64,000 nucleotides of DNA, from contig JACVTC010000012.1 in assembly GCA_016946835.1 (NCBI GenBank), positions 948,501 to 1,012,500 on the forward strand, given 5' to 3'. The notes beneath the pieces were generated by a model, which searched no databases, was not told the origin of the DNA, and was given only the letters and a program-made list of their open reading frames with translations. The position numbers and the translations under genes are program-made. Each line of letters starts with the position of its first letter. Position 1 is the stretch's first letter. The DNA comes from Neocallimastix lanati (nom. inval.) (taxonomy: Eukaryota; Neocallimastigomycota; Neocallimastigomycetes; Neocallimastigales; Neocallimastigaceae). Of this stretch, positions 21,267-34,247 are shown piece by piece.

Positions 21267-23610
21267 TGATATGGGCACAGATCACACACAATATTTTAAA
21301 AACACAATATTAAATATTATAAATAAATTTTTATTAGTTTAAAAAGATATTTTATAAATTTTTATTTTATTTTATTGTCGTCCTTTTTCAAAAGAAAGAA
21401 AATTTCTTCCTTTTATAGTTTTTTTTTTACATGAATCTTGAATTGAGCATTAACATATACATTTATTTATATTATTCTATTATGAATGTTATTTTAATAT
21501 TAATATATTTTAAAATTAACCTATTCTAAAGTATCTATTTTAAAATATAGTTGTATAATTATTAATGATTTATTTATATTTAAAATTTTAACTATCTATT
21601 CTAATAATGTTTTAATTTATCAATTAATATATAATTTAATATTCTTGTAAATTATTAATATTATATTCTCATAAAGTTTATTATTGTAAAAAGAATACAG
21701 AAAATAATAATCTATTTTAGAGAAAACAATAAAAATAATAGTTAATATTGTCAATCGATTTAATTTTATACAGAATTAAATATTTCTGTATTTATTTTAT
21801 TAAAAACAATTTATAGATAATTATTTTTATTATAAATAATTTTATTATAAATAAGTTTTTTTTTTTTTTTTTTATAACTATTTTAATTTTAAATAATTTC
21901 ATTATTATAAACATTTTATATTTTTTTCTTTTTATAATTCTTATATATGCTTATTTGAGGTAAATAAGCTAGTTCCGGATCAGAATGTAATAATTCTATT
22001 AAGAACTAACTCAAAATAGAATTATTAACTACAACTTAACGACTAATTCATTAAGTTGAGAAAATAAAATAAAATAAATTTTTTTACCTTTAGAGTAGAG
22101 TTTATTATAAAATTAATTATAATAATAACACAAAAAGTAAGAAGAATTGTTTGTATAAATTGAATTTAAAAATATGTTTTTGAATAAAATATTTTTATTA
22201 ATTTATTAAAGTTAAAAATATAAAATTGTTACTATTATAACTATGTTTTTTATAATAATAACTCTTGATTTCTCAAAGAGAACTCAAGAGCCTTATTTAT
22301 ATTTTTTTATTAAAATAAGGTTAAATAAGAAAGGGTTTTCTAATCTTAACAAATCTCTTATCTAGGAAAAGATTAGATAGAAAAACCTAGATAAGTTTTC
22401 GATCGATATTCTATCCATATCAATCATCGCATTAATTAAGTAAAACCGATTACTTCTAAAAAGTAATTGGAAAAAATCTTAATTAACCGATTTTCTAATC
22501 TAATCTAATGATCGAAAATAAAAGAATAAAATAATAAAAGATATTTCGATCATATAATTTATCCTTATATTAAAAATATAAAATTAAATAGTTAATAAAA
22601 TAAAGAATACATTATAAAATACAGAATACATTATAAAATACAGAATAAAATACAATACAAAATACATTAGTTACAGTAGAGAATTTAACATATTGTAAAT
22701 ATATTATTTAAAATTAATTAAATAAATTTTGTTAAATTAATGAATATTTAAAATTAAATTAAATAAATTTAATAAATATTATATGTAATTAAATAAAGTT
22801 ATAGTTATAATAACTTAACTAAGAAAATATAATTATTTGTTAGCAAATAATTATAGATTCTTACAAAAAAAATGATAAGAAATTATTAATAACTTACTTT
22901 AGTTTATTAATAACTCTTTATCAAAGTTATAAATTTTAAGATAATTAAAATATATTTTATTATAAAACTTTTTAAAATTGATTTATTAGAAACAATGAAG
23001 TTATTTTAATACATAAATTTTATTTAATTTTTAAATATTAATTTTTATTAGATTTTAAATTTATAATATTAAATAAATACTTTTAAATTTAAATAAGATA
23101 AAATAAGTATTTATTGAACAAGTTTTGATAAACAAAAATGTTAACAAAAATGTTGTTCTTTTAAATAAGAATTATTACATGTTTTAATAATTTTCGTTAA
23201 GATTAAACTATATAATTAACTATCTAATTTAATTACTATTTATATCTTTTAGAAATATTAAAAAAGAAAAAGTATTACTATTTTAATTCTATTTAAAGTC
23301 TTATTTTCTATTTTAAAAAAAAAGAATTAGTTTTAAGTCTTTAAAATAAAATAACTATTTACTAATTATATCAAATAATAACAAATATTTATGTAATAAA
23401 ATATATTTTACATAATAAAATTATTTAAATTTAATTTCTATATTAATTATTTAAATTTACATTGTTCTTTTATTAATCTTAAAATTTTATTTGAAAATAC
23501 TAACTTTTTATAATAATTATTTATAATTTTATAGTTTAGTAAATTATTATTATAAATTATTAATTTTAGTTTATTAATTAATTTTAAATTATAAATTTCA
23601 TCTTTTATCA
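21267..23610. mobile_element. LTR-derived region D (2.3 kb, composite)
   Basis: It begins TGATATGGGCAC after GAAG and ends TCTTTTATCA before AAAA, so its two ends do not share the same duplication. The first 700 bp resemble LTR O. The part at 21960-22600 (GGTAAATAAGCTAGTTCCGG; ACTCTTGATTTCTCAAAGAG) resembles the second half of LTR C. It is best read as two or more LTRs joined by recombination. No ORF of note. Confidence 0.5.
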
Positions 23611-23614
23611 AAAA

Positions 23615-24294
23615 TGACAAATGTTGATTATTATCTTAATTTAGAATTTACTTCTAAAAGTGATAATAATTTGTCAATTAAAAGGGTAGTTATTAACACA
23701 AAAATGTTAATTAAAACACTACAGTTTAAAATAAGAAAAGAATATTTGTTTTTTTTTATAATAAAACTTTATTTATCAATATAAAATTGTACTTTTTATT
23801 ATTTTGAATATTTATATTCTTAATAAAAAGTATTTAAAATAAATGAGAATAAAAGAAAATAATTTATTAAAACTTAAATTTTAAATTTTTAATTCTTGAA
23901 TTCTGATTTTTTTTATTTTTAAAGAAATATTTACAAGTTTTTATATTTTTCTTTTAAGTTTAAATTATTTAAAATAAAACTACATAATTATTTTAAGTAA
24001 ACACTTTTAAGATAAAATAAACAATTTTGTTATTATTAATAAGTTTCTTTTTAATTAATATTAATATCAATTTAAACTGAGATTTAATTTAAAATCGTTA
24101 AAGTAAAATAAAAGAATAATTTAATATAAAATACATTGTTTTTTAAATTAAAATAATATTTATTTAATAATTTTAAATCTTTTAATTTATTTTTTTTTTA
24201 TTAAAATATTATTTTATAATTATCAATAACTAATGAAGAGGGTTATTATTCCATTTTATTGATTTTTCTTAATTTATAATTTGGTTATTTATCA
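23615..24294. mobile_element. solo LTR, family K (680 bp)
   Basis: Starts TGACAAATGTTG, carries the TTATCTTAATTTAG ... TAAAAGTGATAATA inverted repeat near its start, and ends TTGGTTATTTATCA. AAAA lies on both sides. Related to the LTR of element I and to LTR M. Confidence 0.75.
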
Positions 24295-24298
24295 AAAA

Positions 24299-24956
24299 TG
24301 ATACAGAACATTTAAAATATTCCATATCTAGTTATTTATTTATTTGGTCGTTTCTCTAGGGAATTATGACACAATAATATATTCTAATAAATATAAGAAA
24401 ATAATTTATAATAATAATGTTTTATAATAATATTTTGTTCTTTATTTATTTTTATAATTTTATTTTTACATACATAATAATTTATTATTACATTCTCTTA
24501 ATTTTATATAATTGTTAAAATAATTAATTAATATTATATTTTTATTAAACATATCTCTTTAACTATTAATTTCCTAATAACTTTATTTAAAAATACAATT
24601 TCATTATTAAATATATTTAACTATTAATATTTAAAATATATTTCCTGAATAAAATATAATTATCAATATTTATAATATAATTCCTAAAACTATATAATTC
24701 TCAAAATAATATTTAAAATATAAAATAAAACTTATTAATAATAATGATGAATTAATTTATTATCATAATAATAGAATCATTATTAATATAATTTATCTAT
24801 TTTAATTATGATAAAAGAATTAACCATGCTTTTAAAAATAATTATTTGAATTAACTATATATAAATTATTTTAATTATTATAACCAATAATATTTATACA
24901 ATATTTCTAACCTAAATTTCTTACCTAAATCTTATTTTTATAGTGGTATCGTATCA
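24299..24956. mobile_element. solo LTR, family L (658 bp)
   Basis: Starts TGATACAGAACATTT and ends GTGGTATCGTATCA; A4 on both sides. Family B-like layout (GGGAATTATGACA near 24358). It ends 14 bp upstream of tRNA copy 6. Confidence 0.75.
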
Positions 24957-24970
24957 AAAATTCAAGGAAA

Positions 24971-25042
24971 AGCAGCGTAGCGCAGTGGAAGCGTGGTGGG
25001 CTCATAACCCACAGGTCGTATGATTGAAACATACCGCTGCTA
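24971..25042 (+). tRNA. initiator tRNA-Met (CAT), copy 6, T-loop variant
   Basis: All stems are intact. The T loop reads ATTGAAA instead of ATCGAAA, so the almost invariant C56 is lost and the B box is weakened. The same C-to-T change is present in copy 8. Function is doubtful although the fold is kept. Confidence 0.88.
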
Positions 25043-25143
25043 AATAATATTTTTCCTTTTATCATTTTATGGAAATATCATTTTATGGAAAAAAGTTTTT
25101 TTTTTATTTTATTAGAATATTTTTTTTTGTTATTATACTATTC

Positions 25144-25182
<39 letters not shown>

Positions 25183-25227
25183 TATTTATACTACAAATTT
25201 TTTTTATAAATATTTTTATTTTAATAA

Positions 25228-25262
<35 letters not shown>

Positions 25263-25437
25263 TATTTATACTATAAATTTTTTTTTATGTTTTTATTTTA
25301 ATAGATTTTTAAAAAATTATTGTTATCATCATTAATAAAGAATAAAATTTTTTATTACTATTTATATATACATATATATAAAAAAAAAAAAATAATTATA
25401 CCAAATTCTATACATAGAAAGAAAGACATCTCAAAAT
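25043..25437 (+). repeat. spacer of tRNA unit 6
   Basis: A short 16-bp duplication (ATATCATTTTATGGAA) follows the tRNA. Two (TTA)n blocks and the conserved tail ending GACATCTC and AAAA come next. No gene. Confidence 0.75.
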
Positions 25438-26070
25438 AATAAGTTTAAGGTATTATTTATTTTATTTTCTTAAACTTATTTTATATCGTTTTACCTTGTT
25501 TTATTTTAACAAGTTTTACCGATATTTAATATTTAAATTTACTTAATTATTTTAAAAAAAATGTTTTATTAAAAATTTATATAATATTTAATCTATATAT
25601 TAAATATTATAATTCTTTTTATAAATAATTAAAATAGTTAAATACTATAATATAAATAATATAGTTTATAACTTTATATATTTGTTATAATAATAATTTT
25701 TATTTAATATTTTTATAGTTGATTATACAACGTTGTGAAATATTTTTAATTGTTATAATTCATTATTTTTCTAAATAAATTCTCTTAATAAATTTCATAA
25801 TTATTTTATAAATTAATTTCTAAAGAACTAATTATTCCATATAAAAAATTTTATATTTATATTATTATTATAGTTGGTGTAACTATATTTTCCAATCAAA
25901 TGTATATAAATATTATTATTAAATAATATTATTATAATAATAAAAATTATTATAATTATTTAATATTATGAACAAGATTATTATTAAGTTATTACTATTT
26001 AATTATTTTAATATTTAAAATATTATAAAATCTTTTAATATTTCTTAATATATATTATTATTATTTATCA
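25438..26070. mobile_element. probable solo LTR, family N (633 bp)
   Basis: It fills the space between the unit 6 tail and AAAAAA before LTR O. The left end TAATAAGTTTAAGG lacks the usual TG and may be mutated; the right end is ATTATTTATCA. No coding capacity, and no second copy was found in the window. Confidence 0.5.
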
Positions 26071-26076
26071 AAAAAA

Positions 26077-26668
26077 TGGTGCAGGTACACAATAAACTTC
26101 AAAAAAAAATGAAAATAATATATTAGTTAATAATTTAATTTCACTTTCCGTTTTTTTATTTTTTTTTAACTCCTGATTTTTTATTAAGTATTTTCTTTTT
26201 CTTTTATACTTTTTTACTACATGAATTTTTATAATAATTTAAATTATTTTAATTCTTATTAGTATAATTATTACATGTGATTTTAAATAATATTTTTTAA
26301 GAGTTATTTTAATAATAAAAATATTAATACTAATATAATTAATATTATCTTTAATGACAAATATTATTAATGATAAAATTAAAAAATTTAACAATAAAAT
26401 TATTGGTAATATTTTTGATAATATAATTCTTGAAACAATTTAATATTAATAATAATTAAATATAATAATAAAACAATTTAATTAATATAAGATAATAATT
26501 ATTTAATAATTAGTCATTAATCAATTTAATTTGATAATTTATATAATTATTTTAAATTAAGAATAAAATTTTGGAATTATAAAAATAGTTTAAAATATTT
26601 AATACATAAAGTTATTAAACTTAATTATAATTTCCAATAGTATAATATGAATTATTAGTTCCGTATCA
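26077..26668. mobile_element. solo LTR, family O (592 bp)
   Basis: Starts TGGTGCAGGTACAC and ends TAGTTCCGTATCA. It has the CTTTTTTACTACATGAATTT stretch shared with region D. Element P begins 8 bp after its end. Confidence 0.7.
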
Positions 26669-26676
26669 AAAATTAG

Positions 26677-27233
26677 TGTAACAGATACATGGTAACTTCA
26701 AGCCTATCCAATGATAGTTCTTTGGTTACGTAACGTATCTCTAAACAACTAGCAATTTCGGCTAATCAAATAAAATCTTTTGTTACTTTCGTACATTAAA
26801 TTTTATTATTTTATAAATAATTATATAGTTAAATACTTATTTAAATATATTTTATTTAGTGATTAGTAAACTAAGTTAAATTAAATTATTTACCAATCAT
26901 AATATTATTGACATGTATAAATAATAATTGAACTTGTAACTGTAACGCACTAGCGTTACTATTAACGTAAATTGTTATTATAAATATTAATATTGATAAA
27001 TAAAAATATAATTATTAAATAAAAAATATTACTCAGTGTAAGCCCAGTAACTGATAACAAATAGAGTTATAAAGTACTGCGCTATACTCTAGTGTAATAA
27101 GAAATAATAATTATAGAATTAATTAATTTAGTGTTTATTATTAACAACTCGAATAGAGAGGTGTTAAGTTATCTTAGCCTTTAGATTTAATTATTATTCG
27201 TTATTTTAGTTAATAATAAACTTACCTTTTACA
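26677..27233 (+). mobile_element. 5' LTR of element P
   Basis: 557 bp, inverted ends TGTAA and TTACA. It contains the 7-bp hairpin GTAACGC-ACTA-GCGTTAC; its right arm begins the stretch complementary to the primer site. Confidence 0.92.
26953..26963 (+). promoter_or_regulatory. candidate mRNA 5' end / self-primer of element P
   Basis: GCGTTACTATT is the exact reverse complement of AATAGTAACGC at 27233-27243, which spans the last LTR base and the first ten bases of the internal region. In Tf1-class elements the first 11 nt of the mRNA pair with the primer site and prime minus-strand synthesis. The start position is inferred. Confidence 0.6.
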
Positions 27234-27243
27234 ATAGTAACGC
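27234..27243 (+). promoter_or_regulatory. self-primer-binding site of element P
   Basis: ATAGTAACGC directly follows the 5' LTR, where a tRNA-complementary site would normally start with TGG. No TGG is present, and the sequence instead pairs with LTR positions 26953-26963. Confidence 0.62.
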
Positions 27244-27986
27244 TTTATAACTAAATAGCCGATAATAATTAAATAAAAATTTAAACGCTAAGTAATAATT
27301 TAATAAGATAGAATAGTTGGTTTTATAAAATAAAAATTAATATTTAAACAATAAAACATAGTTTACTTATTTTCTTTGTTTACTTTTTAATTGTTTAACT
27401 TAGAAAATTTTTGATACAAAATTTACGCCACAATACGTAGCGGAAGAAGCCACGAAAATTTTAATCAAAAAAAAAAAAAAAAAAAATTTCTCGGCTTCAA
27501 AATAAAATTTTGATCAAAAATCTAAAAATTTAAATTTTTTAAAATTTCGTATATCCGAAATTTAATTTATTAATAATTTAATTATAAATCATTTAATTTA
27601 AAAATTTTAAATTTTTGGTAGTACCGATTTTTAATTAATAAAAATTTTGTACTTTACCAAATAAAATTCGCTTTTGCTTAATAGGTAGTCATTTTTTATA
27701 CAAATTTATATTTGTAGTGACTCGGGAAGCGAAAGAAAAAATTTTTAAAATAATTATTTATTTAAATTATTAATTTTTATACATTTAATTTTTTAAAAAA
27801 AAAAAATTTATTTTTTTTATTTTTTTATTTTTATTTATTTTATATTATTATTTTAAAAAAAAAAATTAAGTGGACGATTATATCAACTAAATAAATTTAA
27901 GTAAGTGAATAAATTATAATCTTTTAAATAAACTAAAAGTGAGTGGATATATTTATAATTACTAGATAAATTATTAAGAAAAGTAA
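27244..27986 (+). other. AT-rich 5' leader of element P
   Basis: About 740 bp with no ORF of note. It contains poly(A) and poly(T) runs and a repeated ATTTTTGATAC/AAAATTTTGATC flavour. The gag start at 27987 follows GAAAAGTAA. Composition contrasts sharply with the coding region. Confidence 0.6.
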
Positions 27987-30900
27987 ATGGATAAAAAGAA
28001 TAAGAGTAATAAGGCGCCTGAAAACACAAGAAAAACCACAAGGAGTGGTTCTCTGAAGAGTTCGGTGGGCAGCGTGACTGCAGAGAGTAGCCCTACGCCT
28101 GTAGAAACACCTCCATCTCGACGCCAAAATACAGGAGACAAGAAAATGACTAGTACTCCTGAGAAACCAGCTGCTTTTAAACCTAAACCAGCTGCGGCGC
28201 CTGAGAAGAGTCAACCCGAGGCTAGTAAACCTGAAGCCAGTAGGCCAGGAACTAACCAAGGAGAAAGTTCAAGCAAAAATGTTAATGCTGGAGCGATGGA
28301 CTTTGCTGCTTTGCTGAGTAAGCAGATGGAGGACTTTAGGAACATGATAATAAGCACTCAGCAACAGACGGCTGCGATGATAGAACAGATGCAAAACCAA
28401 AGTGAAATGAGATTCGCTAAAATTGAAGCCGAACTAAGCAACTTTATCCCCGCTGTGGACCAACGATTTGGAGAGGTTGAGAGGCGTGTGGAAGAAGAGG
28501 AGTCTAGTAGCCAAGCTAGTGTGCTAGAGCTTCAAAAGGTACAAGCGTATCTAAGTCAGCAACTTGCTGAAAGTAAAGATAAAGAGGCCGCTGTTAAAGC
28601 TGAAATCAAAAAGATTGAAACCTATCTGGATGCGGACCAGATAAAAGGAAAACAAATACAACAAGACCTAGAGGATAAAGGTCAAAAATTGTTCAAGATT
28701 GAGGAATTCTTGGATGTGAATCAAGAAAGGGATAAGGTACACTTTAATGAGCTCGAAGAAAAAATCGAGAAGCTAATGGCCATTAACCAGGTACAGCAAC
28801 AGGAGATCGAACGACTGGGTAAGCTGGCTTTGGATGCTCAGAATAAGGAGCAGGCATCGACAAGCAAACCTTTCCCACTACACATAGATACTAAAGAAGC
28901 AAGATACGGTAGTTATCACCACTTCACGCCGCCTATAATGACCAGAAGTGCGATGGAAGATGTGGTTATGACCGACGCGTACCCTGTGGAGTACGAACGA
29001 GACATCCCAATGTTCAATGGTGAAACTGGAGATGTAGAATCATTTATTGACAGGTTAAAAAGGTACTTTGGCAGACACCAGAAGTATTACCAAAGCGAGC
29101 CCACGGCTATGTTGTACTTTATTGAGGACCACTTACAAGGAACTGCTAAGAAGTGGTACCAAATGGACGAAGTATTCAAACAACGAGATGACCCACAACC
29201 TCAAAGGTTGATGGATAGATTGCTGAAGGAATTTAAAAGCGAAAGAACGTTGGAAGAAGTTAAAACAGCAATGCTTAAACTTAGGCACGATTGGGGTAAA
29301 GCCTATGAATACCTATAAGAATTCCATAGGTTAAGTAGAATACTTCAGCTAACGGATGAAACCAAAAGACTACTACTCGTACAACAAGTTAGACCATCGG
29401 TTCGTGAAGCCTTTTATGATCTACCTGCAGAAAAGCAAACCTTAGAAGATTACGTGACTTGTCTAAGGAGATGCGACACATTCCCCGCGGACTACAAAGA
29501 CGATTACCTAGAAAGATACGAATACAACCGCTAGAGGAAGATAGCCATCATGGCCCTACTTGGAATGATGGACCCGCGAAGACCCTCCAAGGATATTGAA
29601 GCCAAAAGAAGGAGGAACAGCGATAATCGCCGAGGCGATAAAAGAGATTTCAGTAGGAAAGAGCCTACTAAGCAAAACAATTACGATAAAAACAAGAAGG
29701 ATGGATATAACCACAATAGTGGTAAAGATTTCAGTACGAGACCAAGCGAAAAACAAAATTACTATAAAGACTCACGTACCAGCAGTAATAATCCAATTCC
29801 CAAGACAGCACTTCTAATGCAAGCTGGGTCTGAGTACGAAGAATTTGTGCCTGAGGCCAAGATAAGTAATCTTCGTACCAAAGAGGGGCTCCAAGATTTA
29901 AATGTGCTGTACGATACTGGATCACAGATCAACATGATCCATCCGCAGTTAGCCAAGGAGATGGGACTCAAGACAGAAGACCGTCCCTTAACGTTCACTA
30001 CTGCCGCTGGTAAAGTGCTGATACCACAGGTTACGGAAGAGTTCAAGATTAAGATTAAGCTGGTCGAAGAGCGTACTGGTAAAGTCAAATGGTATGACTT
30101 TAATACAAGATGAAGGCTAGCCGAGGCTATGCCGAGAACGATCATTCTGGGATCAAGATTCATGGATAGACATTTAATCTATAGAAAGATTGACGTCCAT
30201 GATCAACAGCCTAAGGTATATAAAATAGATGGCGAAAGACCAGGGCTACCAGATGTAGACTCACCAGGAGAGTGTGCAGGTGAAAGTATCTACATGGTGC
30301 AACTCCCAGAAGAAAGAGAAGAAGCTGTGCAAAAGGAGATTCAACCTACAGCGAGAATTACCAAAATTATAAATCAGGTTATTGATAACCAGAAGTTGAA
30401 GAACACGGTGTATGAATTAACGAGGCAATATTACCGTGATAGAGGAATTGAGTATACGATGGATTACTACAATTACTTAGTGGATTACGATAAATGGGCA
30501 GATTGGTTCAAGGTACAGAGGACTAAAAATCTAACGGAGAGAGAAATTAATAAAAACCCTACGGAAAGTAGTGCACAAAAAGATAGCCAGACAAAAGATC
30601 ATCTAGCCATGATCACGCAAGAGGATTCGGTAGCGGAAACAATCAGAAAAGTGGGACTAGAGAAGCTATTGTCAATAGGCGAAATTATAGATAAGTATTA
30701 TGGAGACTTAACGGAAGCATTCAATGAAGAAATCGCTGAGACATTACCAGAGCACAGGCCGTATGATTGTAAAATAGAATTAGAGCCTGATGCACCACTT
30801 TATAAAGGAGCTATATACCCAACGAGTCCTAAAGAAGAGAAAGCACTTAAAGAATATATTGATGAAAATTTAGCGAAGGAGTTTATAAGAAGGTCAGAAT

Positions 30901-33665
30901 CTCCGGCGGGTTACCCTGTATTGTTCGTGCCGAAGAAATCAGGTGAGTTACGACTATGCATGGATTATCGCAAACTGAACCAATGGACTAAACGCAACGC
31001 CTATCCGATCCCAAGAATTAGTGCAGTGTTCGAAGCTATGAAAGGAGCAGTTGTGTTCTCCAAGTTCGACCTAAAATCTGCCTATAACTTGGTACGAATT
31101 CGAGAAGGTGATGAGTACAAGACAGCCTTTAACACCAAGTTTGGACACTTTGAGCATCTGGTAATGCCTTTTGGGCTAACCAATGCACCAGCAGTGTTCC
31201 AAAGCTTCGTGAATGATGTCTTCAGCGAGGATATCGGGAAGTACTGTCAAGTCTACCTAGATGACATCGTCGTATATTCCAAAACTTTGGAGGAACATGT
31301 AGAGCATGTTCGAACGATTTTAAAGAAGCTGATACAACATAAACTCGTAGCTAAGATGTCCAAATGTGAGCTACATAAATTAAAGATCTCATTTTTAGGC
31401 CATGTGGTCAGCAAGGATGGTGTAGAGACTGACCCAGAAAAGATTAAAGCCGTGGCAGAATGGCCACAACCAGAAAATATCAAGCAGATGCAAAGCTTCT
31501 TAGGCTTTTGCAATTATTACAGGAATTTTATTAAGAATTTCTCTGAAATAGCCAAACCGCTATTCAAAATGACCTCAAAGAAAGAAAAATTTGAATGGAG
31601 CGAAGAAGGATTGGCCGCGTTTCACAAGTTAAAGGAAATGCTTACCTCTCCGCCAGTACTAGTTTACCCTGACCACGAGAAACAGTTCTTCGTTGAATGT
31701 GATGCTAGTAATTACGCGATAGGAGGTGTGCTGTCACAGAAAGGAGACGATGGTACCCTTCATCCTATATATTATTATTCTAAGACACTTAGTAAGGCTG
31801 AAGTAAATTATTCGATTACAGAGAAAGAACTATTAGCCATTAAGACTGCTTTTACAGAATGGCGACACTTGCTTCAAGGTGCGAAGCATAAGATTATTGT
31901 TTATAGTGACCACAGAAATCTGTTGTTCGCTACCAAACCACAATTACTAACTCCTAGGCAAATTAGATGGCAAGAACTATTAGCCACATACTGGTTTGAA
32001 ATAGTTTACAGACCTGGGAAGAAAAATGGTAAAGCTGACGCCCTCTCAAGAGTTGAAACAGAGAAAACTGAGGGTAAAGAATTTGATAAAGATAGTCTAT
32101 TAAAACCCGATCAATTGGTAGGATTTGATGATGTAGATGGAGAAGCTAGTTATCTAGCCTTAGCTACCAATTTCGTGGATGATATCAAGCAGGCCTACCG
32201 ACAAGACAAAATGGCCCAAGAGATTATGAAAGATCTAGCAGAAGATGCCAGAAATAATTATAACAAGAAGCATTGGCTAGAAGTAGATGGCCTTCTGGTT
32301 AGAAAGGAAAATCCTGAACAAATTTACGCGCCCACAACATTCAGGAAAACAATTATTCAATTAAACCATGACTCGGAGTACGCAGGACACTTAGGAATTG
32401 ATAAGACTTCGGACCTAGTATCTAGGAATTTCTACTGGCCGAAGATGAGGAAGGATATATCAGGCTACGTGAAAGCTTGTAGAACCTGCGCTACTAAGAA
32501 GGATGATCGCCATAAAGAATATGGTACTGCGGTAAGAGTTCCGGTCGCAGAATTACCCTGGCAAGAGGTACAATTGGATTTTATAACTGATCTGCCAGTG
32601 AAGAGTAGAGTAAGGACCAATAGTGGTTATGTTTGGGAAACGAAAAGAGCAGGTTGTATCTTAGTATGCTGCGATAAATTAACCAAGATGATACACCTGA
32701 TAGGATTTAAACATGTGCCCAACGCTAACGAGACTGCTGACGCATTCCTAAAGGAGATTTACAGGCTGCATGGATTCCCTAAGGTAGTTACAACTGATAG
32801 AGGAGTTCAGTTCACCAGTCAGGTATGGAAGGAGTTACTAGAGTTCTTCGGGACCGAAGTAAACCATGCTACCACTAGTCACCACGAGACAGTAGGCCAA
32901 GTGGAAAGGAACAATGCCTACGTAGAGACTTATTTACGGTGCTTTGTGGGAACTTACGATGATGAAAGATGGATGGACTACTTGTTCTTAGCAGAGTTCT
33001 GCTATAACAACGCAATCCACGCTTCTACCCAACAATCTTCTTTCCTCACCTTATATAACTACCAGGTACACAACTCCCCTAAGACAGCCGATTTAGTACA
33101 CTCGTTAGGCGAAGCTAAAATGATCGATAGCTTTGCTCACAACTTGGGAAACCTAAAGCACATCCTAGAAATCGCCCAAACAAGATACCTGGATAATATG
33201 GATAGGACCCGTACAGATAATTACCCTAGGTACAGGTTGTTAGATAAAGTATGGCTAAAGAAACCTGAAAATTATGACGCGTTGCCATTCTACAAACTTA
33301 CAACAAGAAAATTCGGACCATTCAAGGTAGTTGGTGTCGACGAAGAAAAGAAGAATTATAGATTAGATATAAGTCTTTCACCTTTCCCAAATATGTACCC
33401 AGTGTTCCATGTGAGTGAATTGGAACCATTCTACAACTTACCTAAAACATTAGTGCCGGCTCCTGCAGGAAACCAAAAGATAATTCATATCCTTGGATCA
33501 AGGAAACACCAAGGACTTTATCAATACCTGGTTGCGTACCAGAATGATAAACAAGAGTGGGTCAACGCCGACGTGATCGACGACAATCCTCACTACGCAG
33601 AATTGCTGGAGGATTACCAAGATTTTAGCTATAGCCAGTTCATCGCTAGCGTCGTCAACCATTAG
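27987..33665 (+). pseudogene. gag-pol single frame of element P with three in-frame stops
   Basis: One frame of 1,893 codons encodes the whole polyprotein but is broken by TAA at codon 444 (29316), TAG at 516 (29532) and TGA at 709 (30111). Order: Gag with basic N-terminus, long coiled coil (about 150-290), capsid-like domain (about 340-520, crossing stop 1) and basic tail without a zinc knuckle. Then protease DTGS (Asp 643), RT with YLDD (1090), RNase H and integrase (HHCC; Asp 1531, Asp 1604, Glu 1640, 35 residues between the last two). A GPF module (RKFGPFKVV) and a chromodomain-like end (about 1829-1880; YQYLVAYQNDKQEWVNADVI) follow. No frameshift separates gag and pol. Single-frame layout, missing knuckle and self-priming all fit the Tf1/Sushi group. 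Confidence 0.9.
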
Positions 33666-33689
33666 TAGCTTGCTCCTTGGGAGAGGCCT

Positions 33690-34246
33690 TGTAACAGATA
33701 CATGGTAACTTCAAGCCTATCCAATGATAGTTCTTTGGTTACGTAACGTATCTCTAAACAACTAGCAATTTCGGCTAATCAAATAAAATCTTTTGTTACT
33801 TTCGTACATTAAATTTTATTATTTTATAAATAATTATATAGTTAAATACTTATTTAAATATATTTTATTTAGTGATTAGTAAACTAAGTTAAATTAAATT
33901 ATTTACCAATCATAATATTATTGACATGTATAAATAATAATTGAACTTGTAACTGTAACGCACTAGCGTTACTATTAACGTAAATTGTTATTATAAATAT
34001 TAATATTGATAAATAAAAATATAATTATTAAATAAAAAATATTACTCAGTGTAAGCCCAGTAACTGATAACAAATAGAGTTATAAAGTACTGCGCTATAC
34101 TCTAGTGTAATAAGAAATAATAATTATAGAATTAATTAATTTAGTGTTTATTATTAACAACTCGAATAGAGAGGTGTTAAGTTATCTTAGCCTTTAGATT
34201 TAATTATTATTCGTTATTTTAGTTAATAATAAACTTACCTTTTACA
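33690..34246 (+). mobile_element. 3' LTR of element P
   Basis: Same length as the 5' LTR and identical by eye. Its last three bases plus one flanking base (ACAA) became the target duplication of LTR E. Confidence 0.92.
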
Positions 34247-34247
34247 A

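Larger units (their letters stand above)
26677..34246 (+). mobile_element. element P: Tf1/Sushi-like chromovirus, full length with target duplication
   Basis: Two 557-bp LTRs (26677-27233, 33690-34246) start TGTAACAG and end TTTTACA and show no difference by eye. The 5-bp target duplication ATTAG lies at 26672-26676 and, once the two later insertions at 34248-36173 are removed, at 36177-36181. The plus strand carries a leader, one long gag-pol frame ending in a chromodomain, and the polypurine tract GGGAGAGGCC directly before the 3' LTR. Coding DNA has clearly higher GC than anything else in the window. It sits 6 bp from tRNA copy 7 in the pre-nesting state. Confidence 0.93.

Noticed and set aside
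27933-28259. Minus-strand ORF of 108 residues at the start of element P gag
   Set aside because: It lies antisense to a clear Gag frame and has no recognisable features; it is open only because of the higher GC.
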